64,000 bases of DNA from Hemibagrus wyckioides (taxonomy: Eukaryota; Chordata; Actinopteri; Siluriformes; Bagridae): assembly GCF_019097595.1 (NCBI RefSeq), contig NC_080713.1, positions 13,530,199 through 13,594,198 on the forward strand, given 5' to 3'. The notes under the pieces were generated by a model that was not told the DNA's origin, made no database searches, and saw nothing but the letters and a program-made list of their open reading frames with translations. Made by a program: the position numbers and the translations under genes. Shown one piece after another: positions 1 to 12,313 of this stretch (within the stretch, counting starts at the first letter, position 1; every line of letters begins with the position of its first letter).

Positions 1-1410
<1,410 letters not shown>

Positions 1411-1413
<3 letters not shown>

Positions 1414-1505
1414 GCCATTGTGAATTTTGCTGTTAAGCACCTTGTTAGAGAACAGCAAGTTATGCAAAAAGTACTGAAACACTGAACAGTTGTACATGTG
1501 CAATC
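1411..1505 (+). repeat. Dispersed repeat, near-identical to the last 95 bases of the window
   Basis: The sequence from GTGAATTTTGC to about CATGTGCAATCA matches 63906-64000 with only a few differences, in the same orientation. LINE-A copy 1 abuts its left side, so the LINE probably inserted into a copy of this repeat. The similar text continues to about 1570 here, while the other copy leaves the window. I do not recognise the family. Confidence 0.8.
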
Positions 1506-1740
1506 AAAAGTGTAGAGAAGGTCAAATTAAGTTCACCTATAAAGGTTATAGGGCATTTTAGGTGCATCCTATCAAGTCTGCCTGAACTTTTCATGCATTT
1601 GTAAATGTTAAAATCTGAAAGGTCCTTGATACATTGTGTTGTGCATTTTGTGTCACTTTGTTTTTCTTGCTTATGTAGATGACAATTTTTGCCTGTCAAA
1701 GGGTGGGTAAACCCTGGTACTTTCAGTATTTTCATGTAAA

Positions 1741-2160
1741 CTACATTTACTCATAATCTATACAAGATCTTTCCAGAGGCTGTGTTAAGACTTTTTGATT
1801 TTTTTCTGCTTATTCCACTAAAATGACCTAAAACATTTAAACTTTTACTTCTTAACTTTCATACTAGCTTTTCTATGGCTAAGGTGTATATTATACTGGA
1901 CAGAGAACAGCCTTGCCTAATACCCATACATGCTTTATAAGTTGCATTTAAACCACCATTACATTTCTGTACACTCTCAATGACATGCAAATCCTTGATG
2001 ATGTCTATGAAATTTGAGTTGAACCTTTCTAACACTCTAACATCCTCCACAAGTATTTGTTTTCAACCTTATCCAAGGCCTTTTTCTGGTCTATTAATTC
2101 AAGATGTGTTCAAGCCCAGTAACCTGGAGGCATCCAAAATATTCTAAATTATATATATGT
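1741..2160 (-). mobile_element. L1/Tx1-like LINE reverse transcriptase fragment
   Basis: On the minus strand, about 2110-2040 reads like the RT motif with an Asp/Lys-rich KALDKVE-x-KYL segment. Following it, 2050-1859 encodes MGIRQGCSLSSIIYTLAIEKL, which resembles the G-x-RQG-x-PLSP-x-LF-x-LAIE motif of L1/Tx1-type RTs. It is a short fragment without either end; the catalytic Y/FADD box is not present. Flanks 1506-1740 and 2161-2345 show nothing I recognise. Confidence 0.6.
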
Positions 2161-2345
2161 TGATGAAGATTGACCAGCCAGGCACACAGCAAGTCTGGAC
2201 AAAGTGAATTACTTGCTCAATCATATTCCCTAGTCTTGTTGCTAATTGTTTTCAGATTATCTTACTACATATAACTGCAATGATCCCACAGACATGGAGG
2301 GTGTAGAATCCATTAGCAAAGTTTACTAAATCCACAAAAGCAAAC

Positions 2346-2697
2346 TGTCAGGTCGGTTGGACATTTCCCTGCCAGAACATTAGAGGGTGGTCTGACAGGG
2401 TTTCTTTATGTTTCATGTGCTTTTGTTTATGTTGTGCCTCTGCACACCTGTTTCTTATATTTCTATGATTACCTTCCCTATTTATACGGGTTATGTTGCG
2501 TTTGTTTTTCTCGTTGTTATTGTGTGCCTCTTCTGTTTTCAGGATTCTGTTTTGTGTTGAGTTTTTTCCCCCCAAGTGTTTTCCGTGTATGTGTCTGTTA
2601 ATTTTAAGAAATAAAATAAATTATCCCAACTGGTTGCTATCCCTGCACTTTGGGTCTGATCCTCCCCTGTGGAGGCACATCGTTACATGAGACAAAC
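2346..2697 (+). mobile_element. Probable solo LTR (Ty3/gypsy, sushi-like)
   Basis: A 352-bp stretch begins TGTCAGGTCGG and ends CATCGTTACA, the same terminal pattern as the gypsy LTRs elsewhere in the window. It contains a TATA-like TATTTATACGG near 2477 and an AATAAAATAAA polyadenylation-like motif near 2610. CAAAC occurs just before the start (2341-2345) and again at 2703-2707, five bases beyond the TTACA end, so the boundary or the TSD is uncertain. Confidence 0.6.
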
Positions 2698-2699
2698 AA

Positions 2700-3640
2700 T
2701 TCAAAATGACAGGCAGAAACAGAATGATAGAGCAAGCAGTGTGTGATGTGGTGGCAGGATTAGAATCCATTTGCTGGGGTGAGCTGGTTTGAGGAGGGAT
2801 GCAGGGAACGTGGGGGAGATGTGGTATGTGGGTGGTAAATGGAGGCAGTACAAAACTGGTTTTACTAGGCATATGATTTTAAACAGTGCTATTAACCTTG
2901 GGCTCAGTTTTTTCAGGGTAACTTTAACTGACGATTCTTGGTGGAGAGCCATACGAGACTATCCGGTCGGTATTGCGGGTGGGAGCAGCAGTGGTGATTT
3001 GCTTGTGTCATGACTGCCCTTTAAAGGCATACGTGGGCCTTTCCATACCTCCCTGCTGTGCCTGAACTTTTCATCTGCCTATGTACATCTGATCTATGTA
3101 AACTGTTCCCATATGACACAGTGTCTTCTGGTATTCCATAGACCCAAAATACATTATTGAAGAGCTCTTTAGCTACTTCCATGGCTGTGGGGAGGCCTTT
3201 GAGGGATATCAGCTTGCATGACTTCAAGAATCAGTCAACTGCTCCCAAAATGGTGGCATAGTCCTGGGAGGTGGGGAGGTCAGTGCTGTAGTCCACCACA
3301 GAGTGTTGCTCTGGAATGGATAATGGTTTGAGGAGATCTGCCGGCAGTTGACGGGGGTTCTGGATTGAGCGCAGTCTGGGCATGCTTGCATGATTCCCTG
3401 ACATCCGCCGAGACTGTGGGCCACCAGAATGCTATCTGTACCAGGCTGTTGGTCCTGTTTATGCCCAGGTTTCTGGAACTGGGGGACAGGTGTACCCATT
3501 GAATAGTCCATTTCCTTAGATTTCTTGGCATGTAAAGATAAGAGGATTGGCATTCTGGGAATTCCATGGGCTTGTTGAATCTCCTCCATGAGATCCCATC
3601 ATATGGAGGCAATGATTATGGGTCCTGGTTGCTGGCTTTT
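2700..3640 (-). pseudogene. Gypsy-4 integrase and C-terminal fragment
   Basis: The minus strand encodes pieces of a Ty3/gypsy integrase in several frames. The H2C2 zinc-binding region with a FWWP motif and a Cys pair lies at about 3612-3280. The catalytic-core piece [18 protein letters not shown] lies at about 3220-3100. The C-terminal [12 protein letters not shown] segment lies at about 2830-2790. It is frameshifted and shortened. The RT part of probably the same element lies at 6171-6430, on the other side of a LINE-B copy, so the LINE split it. The coding sequence between RT and integrase is missing. Confidence 0.8.
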
Positions 3641-6170
3641 ACTGATAGGGTCATAAATAATAATGACCCTAAATATAAATAGAATTATAAATAAAATAAA
3701 GTATAAAGTAAATCTGTAGGATATTCCATAATGTATGTTTATGTACTTCAGTCCTGCAATGTGCAAATGTTCAAAGTGGTTGGTTTGGTGTGTTCCAACA
3801 CGTGTGAAGGAAACATAAGTCCAATCAGTTGAGTCCTATATGGAGTTCTGGTTGAGAGTCGATATAAACTGTGGGAAGAAGCTTCTCCTCAGTCTCTCTG
3901 TGTTTGCCTTCAGAGAGTGGAAGCGCTTTCCTACCCTTAAAAGAGAGAACAGTCCATTGTTGGGGTGGCTGAGGTCTTTCATGATCTTCCGGGCCTTGGT
4001 CAAGCACTGCTTGTTGTAGATTGAGTGCAGGTCAGGGAGCTTGGTATGGATGATGTGCTCAGCTGATTGCACCACCCTCTGAAGTGCTCATCTGTCCTGC
4101 ATGGTGCTGTTCCTGAACCAGGTTGCAATGTTTCCCATCAAGATCCTCTCTGTGGTGCAGGAGAAAAAGGTCCTAAGCAACTTAGAGGGCAGTCTAAAGT
4201 CTCTCAAGTGTCTGAGGTGGTAGAGATGCTGCCAGGCCTTTTTCACCAAGGTGTTGATGTGACAAGACCATGACAGGTCCTGCGTGATGTGAACAGCGAG
4301 GTATCTGAAGCAGTCCACTTTCTCCACTGGACTCTTGTTGATCACAGGGGTCTGGTAGTTCCTCTTCTGCTTTGTGCTGAAGTCCACTATCAGCTCCTTT
4401 GTCTTGCTGAGGAGGTTGTTCCTCTGGCACCAGTTCTCCAGATTCCTAATCTCCTTCAGGTAGGCTGTCTCATTGTTGTCAGAGATCAGTCCAACCACAA
4501 CAGTATCGTCAGCAAACTTGATGATGGTGGTGGAGTTGGTAGTGGCCACACAGTCATACATGTACAATGAGTACAGCAGGGGACTCAGAACACAACTCTG
4601 GGGGGCTCCAGTGAATTTAACTATGAACACAGGTTCTAGCTAGTCAGTGCAGGCTTTGAGGACTTGACCTGAGATTCCATCTGGACCTGCTGATTTCCTG
4701 GTGTTCACTCTCCTGAAGGCTGTCCTCACGTCATGCTTGGAGATGATGAATGCATTTCTGGTGTTGGCATTCTCTTCCTGTCTGCAGCCATTAGCATTTG
4801 CATCATTAGCTGCAGCTTCGAAGTGAGCATAGAAGGTGTTCAGCTTGTCTGCCAGAGACCCGCCCACATTAGTCATAATGGATGTTGGTGCTTTATAGTC
4901 CGTTATTGTCCTTAGTCCCTGCCACAGGCTCCTAGAGTCCCATTGCGCTGCTTTGCCTCCTTCACTGCTTTCGGAATGTTGTATGATACAGTCTTGTATG
5001 AGTCCATGTCACCTGACACAAGTCCTTCATAGTAGGCAGCAGCGTGAGATCTCAGAGCATCGCGATTGATCTCATTAGAGCTGTGCCAGAACATGTCCCA
5101 GTCTGTGTCATCCAGGGGGGTCTTGTAGAGCGGCCACCGATTGGACCATCCAGCATGTGGCCTCCCTCTGAGCCGGAACTTCCTGCTTGAGCCTTTGTTT
5201 ATATTTTGCCATGAGGAAGATGGCAGCATGGTCGGATTTCCCAAATAGGGGGTAAGATTGTGCCTTGTAGCCATCTTTGACTGCTGTGTAACAGTGGTCC
5301 ATTGTCCTTTCACCCCTGGTGGGGCAGGTGATGTGCTGATAAAAGTTCGGCGCTGCATGTTTGAGGTTGGCGCTGTTAAATTCCCCCGCCACAATAAGTG
5401 CAGCATCCCAGTGTTGTGTCTGGTGCTGTGTAAGTGCCTCATGCAGCTCGCATAAGGCAGTGTCCGTGTCTGCTTAAGGTGGAATATAAACAGCACTGAC
5501 TATGACCGAGAAACTCCCGAGGAAGGTAAAAATGACAACATTTGATAGACAATAGTTCCAGGTTGAGTGTGCAGGAGCGTATGAGAGGAACAATGCTCGC
5601 GCTGTTGCACCAGCTACTGTTCACCAATAAAAACACACCGACTCCCCTTGACTTCCCCGAATCAATTGTTCTGTCCATGCAGTGAACCGAGAAGAACTCA
5701 GTCGGCATGTTGGTGTGCTCTGGCACCGCTGGGTTGAGCCATGTCTCGGTGAAGCAGAGGAGATTGCAGTCCCAAATGTCTCTCTGGAGCTTTACCCTGG
5801 TGCTGAGGTCACCTGGGCTTGTTTTCCAACGACTGGATGTTGGCGAGCAGGATGCTAGGCAGAGGTGTGCAGTGTACAGGGCTCTCAGCCTGTTCCTGAT
5901 GCCGGCTCATTTTCCCTGGGGCAGCCGGGTCGGGTCCCGTCCCTTATTCTCCCTCAGGATCTCACTCAGCCAGCTTGGATCTGGGGTTAAAAACGTCAAA
6001 TTGTGTGTACATTGTATACCAATAGAAATAAGAGTATCTCTATCATGCATAATGTACTCCATTGTGAAGAATTTCCTGGTTTTAATTTACTGGAAGTTAA
6101 CTTAAAAAACAAAAACAAAGATAAAGAGGTTGGAGCCGTTGTGACGGCAGCCAATCTCACCAGTGCCATC
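3640..6170 (-). mobile_element. LINE-B copy 2: jockey-superfamily LINE inserted in gypsy-4
   Basis: On the minus strand the element runs from a 5' end near 6170 through an endonuclease at about 5730-5110 (HCYTAVKDG, FGKSDHAAIF) to the RT at about 4880-4088. The RT has GAPQSCVLSPLLYSLY and an intact FADD at about 4520. A C-terminal region follows to about 3836 and a 3' UTR to about 3640. Frames are broken several times and part of the RT N-terminus is missing. Compared with LINE-B copy 1 (23370-28207) it is shorter, with internal deletions. Gypsy-4 sequence lies on both sides. Confidence 0.85.
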
Positions 6171-6430
6171 TGGATCCGTATATGGTTATATGCGCTCCTT
6201 AGATCCAATTTTGTTAATACATGTGCCTCCCTGTGTTGTTTGAGAGCAGGTGGGACCAGGGGCAGTGGGTATGGGTAATTTATTGTTATAGTAGTTGATA
6301 CAAGGTCACAGGCCACCATGATTTTTTGAATAAAAAAGAATCTTGCTGTGGCTGGTGATGTGGAGGGTCATATGATACTGGCCAAAAGAGTTTCATCAAT
6401 GTATTCTTCCATGGTTTGAGTTTCAGGGAG
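6171..6430 (-). pseudogene. Gypsy-4 reverse transcriptase N-terminal fragment
   Basis: Minus-strand reading gives a degraded MEEYI...PSTSPA stretch followed by [14 protein letters not shown] and [15 protein letters not shown], which are RT motifs A and flanking sequence of Ty3/gypsy elements. The fragment stops exactly where LINE-B copy 2 begins. The remaining RT and the RNase H are absent. Confidence 0.8.
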
Positions 6431-6542
6431 AGAGAGAGGGCAGATCCTGCTTTTGGGGGTTGTGGTGTTGGGGAGGCTTTCAGTGGCGTAGTCCCATAGC
6501 TGCTCCTGGTGAGTGACCATGGCTTACAGCTGCAAAGTATTC

Positions 6543-6907
6543 TGTGACAGGATTAGAATCCATTTGTGGATATTTAATAGTAAATCCAAAGTACACAGGC
6601 AAATTATCCAATACAGCAGATAGTAGTCTGGAACAACAGGCACACAATCATAAATATGGGAGAGCCAGTCAGCATAGCAAACAAATCCTGATCACAATGT
6701 CCAAACCTGGCAATGGTTAAGCACAGAAAGCAAATGACAATAATTGTCTCAAAATTGCAGGAAGATCTAACAATACTTGCTGTTTTATTGGCATGAGTGT
6801 TGCTTATAAAGTCTATGAACCTGGAAGTGACCGAGAGGGTCAAGTGGCTCAATATTTAGGCGATGGTTCTCTCTGGCGGTTTGGTAAGAGTGGTGGAGAT
6901 GGTGACA
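6543..6907 (-). repeat. LTR-like segment, probable 5' LTR of gypsy-4
   Basis: About 365 bp bounded by TGTGACAGGATTAGAATCC on the left and GGTGACA on the right. The internal GGCGATGGTTCTCTCTGGCGG corresponds to the 'CCAGAGGGAGCCATCGCC' region near the start of the gypsy-1 LTR. Length and motif order fit a gypsy LTR in minus orientation. No TSD is visible. Confidence 0.55.
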
Positions 6908-7133
6908 CTACACAGAGTTGAAAAATCAGGAAAATATTCAGCATTGCAGATAATCCAAAATTGAGAAAAAACTATAAACAGAATGCAAAGTTCATATACA
7001 ATGAGGCAATGACAATGGACAAACAAACGGAAATAGGAACTGAGCGAACCAGAATTGATCAAAATTCTGGAGACAGCTCCCTCTGAGTGAGTCACAGGTA
7101 GAGCTGTTACAACCACAGACTCTAGCTCACCTC

Positions 7134-7870
7134 TGTCACATGCAGTGACAACATTGCACTTGCATCACAATTCCAGCCCAGAGTTTTGAGCTCGCCTCAA
7201 TATTCTCATTGCAGAAGTGCTTAAACACCTATTCTCTATCTTCCTTTTGCTACCTGTATATATAGCCTCACTTACTTTCACTCCTTGCTGGATTATTGTG
7301 TACCTTTTGTGCCTGGATTTCTCATGATTTCAATTCAGTGTTTTACTGTTCTCAACTCCGCTCTCAATTCATGCTCTCATCTCCCCCATTGGATTTTCTC
7401 TCTGTGGGTTATCGGCTTTGACCTGGTTTGGATTTTTAGTTTCGTTTCTCTTTCCAGAAATGAAAGAGATCCATGCCTCATGATCTATGCCTCATGCCTA
7501 TAATCTTAACTTTGTTATGTTTCTTTTACTCCCCACGAGTCTTTGAGTTTTCTCGGCAGTCGGCTCTCTCAGCTTATGCCACCAAGTCACGTTTCCACTG
7601 ATTATATACATTTTCTTCAAGACTTTTTGCAGATTTTTTACTTTTGTGGATCTGTGTTTTGTGAAGTCATTCTATTGTGGATTTTTACTTGTCGATTTAT
7701 ATTTTGTGGATTTTTTCTTCCTGTGATTTATATTTTTGTAGAATTATTGTCACCTCTGTTCACGAACATTAGATATAAGATCACTACTTTTCTGTTGCTT
7801 TGCCTCAGTAACCCTCATCTGCTTCCTCTCTCTGCATTTGGTTCCACTCAGCCACATAGCCCCCGTGACA
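7134..7870 (+). mobile_element. Solo LTR with perfect 5-bp TSD (ACCTC)
   Basis: The 737-bp sequence starts TGTCACATGC and ends CCCCGTGACA, and is flanked by ACCTC on both sides (7129-7133 and 7871-7875). A TATA-like GTATATATAGCC at about 7257 supports + orientation. An open frame at 7543-8058 runs through and past it but has no recognisable protein features. The family is different from the ~360-bp LTRs of gypsy-1 and gypsy-2. Confidence 0.85.
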
Positions 7871-8148
7871 ACCTCCTTATCAATCTTGTCTCAAAAATGC
7901 AATGTAATGATATACTGGGGACCCGCATATTCCAGATGGCCAGAAACACAGCAATTATAATAGTTTGCACAATCACAATGAGAATACAGGAGACCAAGGA
8001 ACACTTTTTATCCTTTCCTTATTTAGCTCACTCAAGCAGTTTAGGGAAAAAAGTATAATCACAAACAGAAAGTTAATGGTTATATTGATATGACAATTTA
8101 CATAAATAGTAGAACACACTGGTTAATTAATCATCCTCTTTTTCTCAC

Positions 8149-8299
8149 TGTCAGGAGCTGGGTCAGTGTTTCATTATAGCATGTTTTTGTTTACCTGAGT
8201 TGTTCCCCTGTGTGTTGTCACACCTTTCCTATTGTTCTGCTTTCTAGCCTTGTCACCTGTTTCCTATTTATCGTGATGTTCTGGCTTATATATACCTGC
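8149..8299 (+). repeat. Partial LTR-like sequence split by gypsy-1
   Basis: A TGTCAGGAGCTGGG start followed by C/T-rich sequence and a TTATATATACC motif resembles the U3 of another gypsy LTR. It is interrupted at 8299 by gypsy-1 and seems to resume at 13268 (CCTGCCTTGTTG) to about 13430. No matching TSD was found for this outer LTR, so the call is tentative. 7871-8148 holds nothing I recognise. Confidence 0.4.
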
Positions 8300-8384
8300 T
8301 GTCACAAGGCAGTCTGGGCCTGAACACCAGAGGGAGCCATCGCCCGAATATTAACCGTTTCTGCCCACTTCCGGTCCAGAGGCG

Positions 8385-8391
8385 TATTTAA
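8385..8391 (+). promoter_or_regulatory. TATA-like box of the gypsy-1 LTR
   Basis: TATTTAA sits in the middle of the LTR in a position preserved in the 3' LTR. A start about 25-31 bp downstream would place the RNA 5' end at about 8412-8416, immediately at the GCGAAGCATT self-primer candidate. Confidence 0.6.
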
Positions 8392-8415
8392 GCAGAGCAC
8401 TATCTCAGCCCCGTT

Positions 8416-8425
8416 GCGAAGCATT
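8416..8425 (+). other. Candidate self-primer at the RNA 5' end of gypsy-1
   Basis: GCGAAGCATT here is the exact reverse complement of AATGCTTCGC at 8660-8669, which lies one base after the end of the 5' LTR. In the Tf1/sushi group, reverse transcription is known or predicted to be primed by the folded 5' end of the element's own RNA instead of a tRNA. The location just after the TATA box fits that model. Confidence 0.7.
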
Positions 8426-8620
8426 GTTTCCTTTGGCGTTACTTGCCAAGCCTTGATAAAGCCATTGTCTAGTTTTCCTTGTGCATGACCCTGCCTTAGC
8501 ATTGGACTACGATTTTCGGATTTGTTTTGGTTTTGATCTCAGTGTTGCTTTCTGGTTTTGACCCATATTCTTCGTGACCTCGACTAAGATTTTGCCTTCT
8601 GTCCTTATAATAATCTGCAT

Positions 8621-11600
8621 ATGGATTCTAACACTCCTACGTCTGACAAGATGTTACAGAATGCTTCGCCAGAAATGAGTCCAGCAGATATGCAAGCGGC
8701 ATTATGGCGACAGCGAGTCCTCATCCAAGCTTATCAGGCAGAGGTAGACGCACTGAAAGCCGCAAACCAACAGCTCCAGCAACAGCCACTGGATCAAGCG
8801 GCAGCTGCGGCACCAGCGCACAACGTACATAGCGAACTTCCTCGTTTTGTTCTGCCGGAGAAGTTCGACGGATCCGCCGATCGCTGCCGGGGTTTCCTTC
8901 GTCAATGCAATAACTACTTCTCTCACCAACCTGAGGCATACGGCAACGAGAGAACCAGGTGTGCATTCATATTATCCCTGCTAACCGGCAGAGTGCTAGA
9001 TTGGGCAGCAGCGGTTTGGGACTCCGACCCTCAAGTCAAATCGTCCGCGGATTACTTCGCTAACTTGATCAAGGAGGTATTCGAATACCCGGCTGGAGGC
9101 AAGGATGTTTCCGTACAGCTGCTGGAATTGCGCCAGGGGGTGGACACAGCCGCGGATTATGCCATAAAATTCCGCATGTTGGCAGCTCAGTCGGGATGGA
9201 ATGCGACAGCTCTCATGGCTGTTTTCCGCGAGGGATTCAACCCGGAATTACAAGCTGAAATGGCATGCCGTGACACCAACGTTACGCTGTCACAATACAT
9301 TTCCACAGCCATCCGTCTGGATAACCTGTGCAGCCAACATCGACATCCAGCCACCACCTCACGTTCCATGCCATGTCGTATGATGGAGGTTCAACACTAC
9401 TCAGAGGATTTTTCTGAACCCATGCAACTGGGAAGGGCTCGGGTTACAGCGGAGGAGCGTGAACGGCGCATCAGGCTCAACCTTTGCTTCTACTGCGGGA
9501 AACCAGGTCACAGAGTGCTCCGATGTCCTGAAAAACCATCTACGACACAGGTAGAGACCATAGAACGTTTATCCAAAGTTTCTCTTCTGGCGTACCTGTT
9601 CCTTGCTCATTCTCAGTTTTTTGTCACAGCATTAATTGATTCGGGCTCGGCGGTCAACCTCATGGACGAGACTCTGGTGCACGATCTCCACATCCCCATG
9701 GTCCCATGCATACCTCTGCTCATAGTAACCGCCATCAATGATCAGCCCATCGGAGGAGGTCTCATTTCTCACCAAACACAGCCCATTGACCTCCAACTCG
9801 GATTATTCCATCATGAACGATTATCGTTCTTTGTCATCTCTTCCCCGTCCAACCCCATAGTGCTGGGCCTTCCATGGCTGCAACTTCACGACCCAGACAT
9901 ATCCTGGAAGGACGGTGACATCCGAAGGTGGGCTCCTTTCTGCATAAAGAACTGTTTTCAGAATCATACTCCTCGTCCATGCCTCGCTACGTCCATAGAA
10001 AGCCCAGGTTCGTCCAGTCTAGTTTCACTCCTTCCTGAATATTATGACCTACGGGAGGTTTTCAGTAAGGAAAAGGCGACCAGGCTCCCACCGCACAGAC
10101 CATGGGATTGCACCATAGAACTCCTCCCCAACACCGTACCACCCAAGAATAGAGTTTACCCTCTCTCCATCCCGGAAAAAAAGGCTATGGAAGACTACAT
10201 CGAAGAGGCCCTCGCTGCAGGATATATCCGGCCCTCTACATCTCCGGCTGAGGCCGGTTTCTTCTTTGTGGAAAAGAAGGATGGAGGGCTCCGGCCATGC
10301 ATTGACTATCGCGGTTTGAACGCTATCACAGTGCCATACCCCTATCCTCTCCCTTTAGTTCCAGCCGCCCTCGAACAGCTACAAGGAGCTAAAGTGTTCA
10401 CTAAGCTCGATCTGCGCAGTGCCTACAATCTGATCAGGATAAGGGAGGGAGATGAATGGAAGACTGCTTTTCACACCACGAATGGACACTATGAGTATTT
10501 AATCATGCCGTATGGACTCACCAACGCCCCCGCAGTGTTTCAGTCCATGATAAATGAAGTATTCAGAGACATGCTCCACAGTCATGTAATAGCTTACATT
10601 GACGACATTCTGATTTATTCATCTGACTTTGAGCAACATATTTCCCACGTTCGAGCCGTCCTCCACCGCCTTGCAGCCCACAACCTCTTCGTAAAGTTGG
10701 AAAAGTGTGAGTTCCACTGCTCCTCCATTACGTTTCTGGGTTACGTGATTTCTCAAAAGGGAGTGGAGATGGACCAGTCCAAGGTATCAGCGATCACGTC
10801 CTGGCCGGAGCCCACCAGTGTTAAAGGCCTACAGCGATTCCTGGGGTTTGCAAACTTTTATCGCCGTTTCATTCGGAACTATAGCACCATAGCCAGTCCT
10901 TTAACCTCATTATTAAAGGGAAAACCACAGAAACTAAGGTGGACTGATCAAGCCAGAACAGCCTTCAATAAGCTCAAGCAAAGCTTCTCCTCTGCCCCCA
11001 TACTCCGGCACCAACGACCGGATTTACCTTTTACAGTGGAGGTGGACGCCTCGAACAGCGGTGTAGGGGTGGTGCTCTCTCAACACCAGCCAGAGTCTGG
11101 CAAACTACACCCGTGCGCCTTCTTCTCCTGTAAACTAACACTGGCAGAGTTGAATTATGACGTGGGCAACAAGGAACTTCTGGCCACGAAGGCTGCTCTG
11201 GAAGAGTGGAGACATTGGTTGGAGGGGGCAACTCACCCGTTTCTTATTCTCACCGATCACCGTAACCTTGCGTATCTTCGTGAAGCAAAATGCCTTAACT
11301 CACGCCAAGCCAGGTGGGCATTGTTTTTCTCATGTTTCAAGTTCACTGTCAACTATCATCCCGGGTCCAAGAATGGGAAAGCTGATGCACTCTCCAGAAT
11401 TCATGAGGTCATCGAGTCACCCTCACACCCAGACACCATCCTCCCACCATCTGTTCTGGTAGCCCCCATTCGTTGGGACATCATGAGAGAAATCGAACAG
11501 GCCTACACCTCAGAGGCACCACTCCCAAATTGTCCACCCTCCAAGCGTTATGTGCCCACTGCGCTCCGTCCTAGACTGATTAGGTGGACCCACAAAAGCC

Positions 11601-12313
11601 CCAGCACAGGCCACCCAGGCATACATCGTACGACCCAGTTACTGCGCCAGACCTTTTGGTGGCCTTCTCTAAACCAGGATGTGGAGAGGTTTGTACGCTT
11701 ATGCTCAGTCTGCGCCCAGTCTCGGACTGACCGCCATTTGCCTGAAGGCTTGTTGGAACCACTACCCATCCCACACCATCCCTGGTCTCACATCTCCATA
11801 GACTTTCTCACTGACCTCCCCGATTCACAAGGCTTCACGACGATCATGGTCGTCATTGTCCGGTTCTCCAAGGCTTGTAAATTAGTCCCCATGAAAGGCT
11901 TACCCACGTCTATGGAAACCGCCTTGGCCATCTTTCACAACGTGTTCCGGAATTTTGGTCTTCCTGAGGACATAGTGTCGGACCGAGGCACACAGTTTAC
12001 CTCCAGAGTCTGGCAGGAGTTTTGTAAACAGTTGAGGATCAAAGTCAGTCTGAGCTCAGGATATCATCCCCAATCCGATGGTCAAGCCGAACGTCTGAAT
12101 CAAGAGCTGGGAAGGTTCCTGAGGGTATACTGCAGCAAGGAACAGCACAGATGGAGTGAGTTCCTCCTGTGGGCCGAATATGCTCAGAACTCCTTAACCC
12201 ATTCCTCTACGGGGCTGACGCCGTTCCAATGTGTATTTGGCTATCAGCCACCGTTGTTCCTGTGGTCCGAAGAGCCCTCCGACGTCCCCGCGGTAGACGA
12301 GTGGTCCATGTGA
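8621..12313 (+). CDS. Gypsy-1 Gag-Pol polyprotein (1230 codons, ends at a premature TGA)
   Basis: A single frame encodes Gag (about residues 1-300), with a sushi/PEG10-like capsid region from [12 protein letters not shown] and a CCHC zinc knuckle (C289, C292, H297, C302). It continues with an aspartic protease (DSG at 340-342), RT ([12 protein letters not shown] at 659-662), RNase H (first Asp at 809) and an integrase. The integrase has an H2C2 region starting near H991 and the catalytic triad D1061, D1121, E1157 with D-35-E spacing. Gag and Pol are in one frame with no frameshift. The ATG at 8621 lies in the 5' LTR; in-frame ATGs at 8651 and 8684 are alternatives. The TGA at 12311-12313 cuts off the integrase tail and chromodomain, whose coding continues in the same frame at 12314-12958. 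Apart from the stop, the catalytic residues I can see are present. Confidence 0.95.
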   Translation: MDSNTPTSDKMLQNASPEMSPADMQAALWRQRVLIQAYQAEVDALKAANQQLQQQPLDQAAAAAPAHNVHSELPRFVLPEKFDGSADRCRGFLRQCNNYFSHQPEAYGNERTRCAFILSLLTGRVLDWAAAVWDSDPQVKSSADYFANLIKEVFEYPAGGKDVSVQLLELRQGVDTAADYAIKFRMLAAQSGWNATALMAVFREGFNPELQAEMACRDTNVTLSQYISTAIRLDNLCSQHRHPATTSRSMPCRMMEVQHYSEDFSEPMQLGRARVTAEERERRIRLNLCFYCGKPGHRVLRCPEKPSTTQVETIERLSKVSLLAYLFLAHSQFFVTALIDSGSAVNLMDETLVHDLHIPMVPCIPLLIVTAINDQPIGGGLISHQTQPIDLQLGLFHHERLSFFVISSPSNPIVLGLPWLQLHDPDISWKDGDIRRWAPFCIKNCFQNHTPRPCLATSIESPGSSSLVSLLPEYYDLREVFSKEKATRLPPHRPWDCTIELLPNTVPPKNRVYPLSIPEKKAMEDYIEEALAAGYIRPSTSPAEAGFFFVEKKDGGLRPCIDYRGLNAITVPYPYPLPLVPAALEQLQGAKVFTKLDLRSAYNLIRIREGDEWKTAFHTTNGHYEYLIMPYGLTNAPAVFQSMINEVFRDMLHSHVIAYIDDILIYSSDFEQHISHVRAVLHRLAAHNLFVKLEKCEFHCSSITFLGYVISQKGVEMDQSKVSAITSWPEPTSVKGLQRFLGFANFYRRFIRNYSTIASPLTSLLKGKPQKLRWTDQARTAFNKLKQSFSSAPILRHQRPDLPFTVEVDASNSGVGVVLSQHQPESGKLHPCAFFSCKLTLAELNYDVGNKELLATKAALEEWRHWLEGATHPFLILTDHRNLAYLREAKCLNSRQARWALFFSCFKFTVNYHPGSKNGKADALSRIHEVIESPSHPDTILPPSVLVAPIRWDIMREIEQAYTSEAPLPNCPPSKRYVPTALRPRLIRWTHKSPSTGHPGIHRTTQLLRQTFWWPSLNQDVERFVRLCSVCAQSRTDRHLPEGLLEPLPIPHHPWSHISIDFLTDLPDSQGFTTIMVVIVRFSKACKLVPMKGLPTSMETALAIFHNVFRNFGLPEDIVSDRGTQFTSRVWQEFCKQLRIKVSLSSGYHPQSDGQAERLNQELGRFLRVYCSKEQHRWSEFLLWAEYAQNSLTHSSTGLTPFQCVFGYQPPLFLWSEEPSDVPAVDEWSM
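8660..8669 (+). other. Primer-binding site candidate of gypsy-1
   Basis: AATGCTTCGC begins one base after the 5' LTR end (8658) and pairs perfectly over 10 nt with 8416-8425. It is also inside the gag reading frame, so it is both coding and priming sequence. Confidence 0.7.

Larger units (their letters stand above)
8300..8658 (+). repeat. Gypsy-1 5' LTR
   Basis: The 359-bp LTR runs from TGTCACAAGG to GATGTTACA and is directly matched by the 3' LTR at 12904-13267. It contains a TATA-like box at 8385-8391 and, 25-30 bp downstream, the probable transcript start. The first ATG of the gag-pol frame (8621) lies inside it. Confidence 0.95.

Noticed and set aside
7543..8058. 171-codon hydrophobic open frame that could look like a membrane protein
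   Set aside because: It starts inside a solo LTR (7134-7870) and runs over its border; T-rich LTR sequence explains the Phe/Leu richness.
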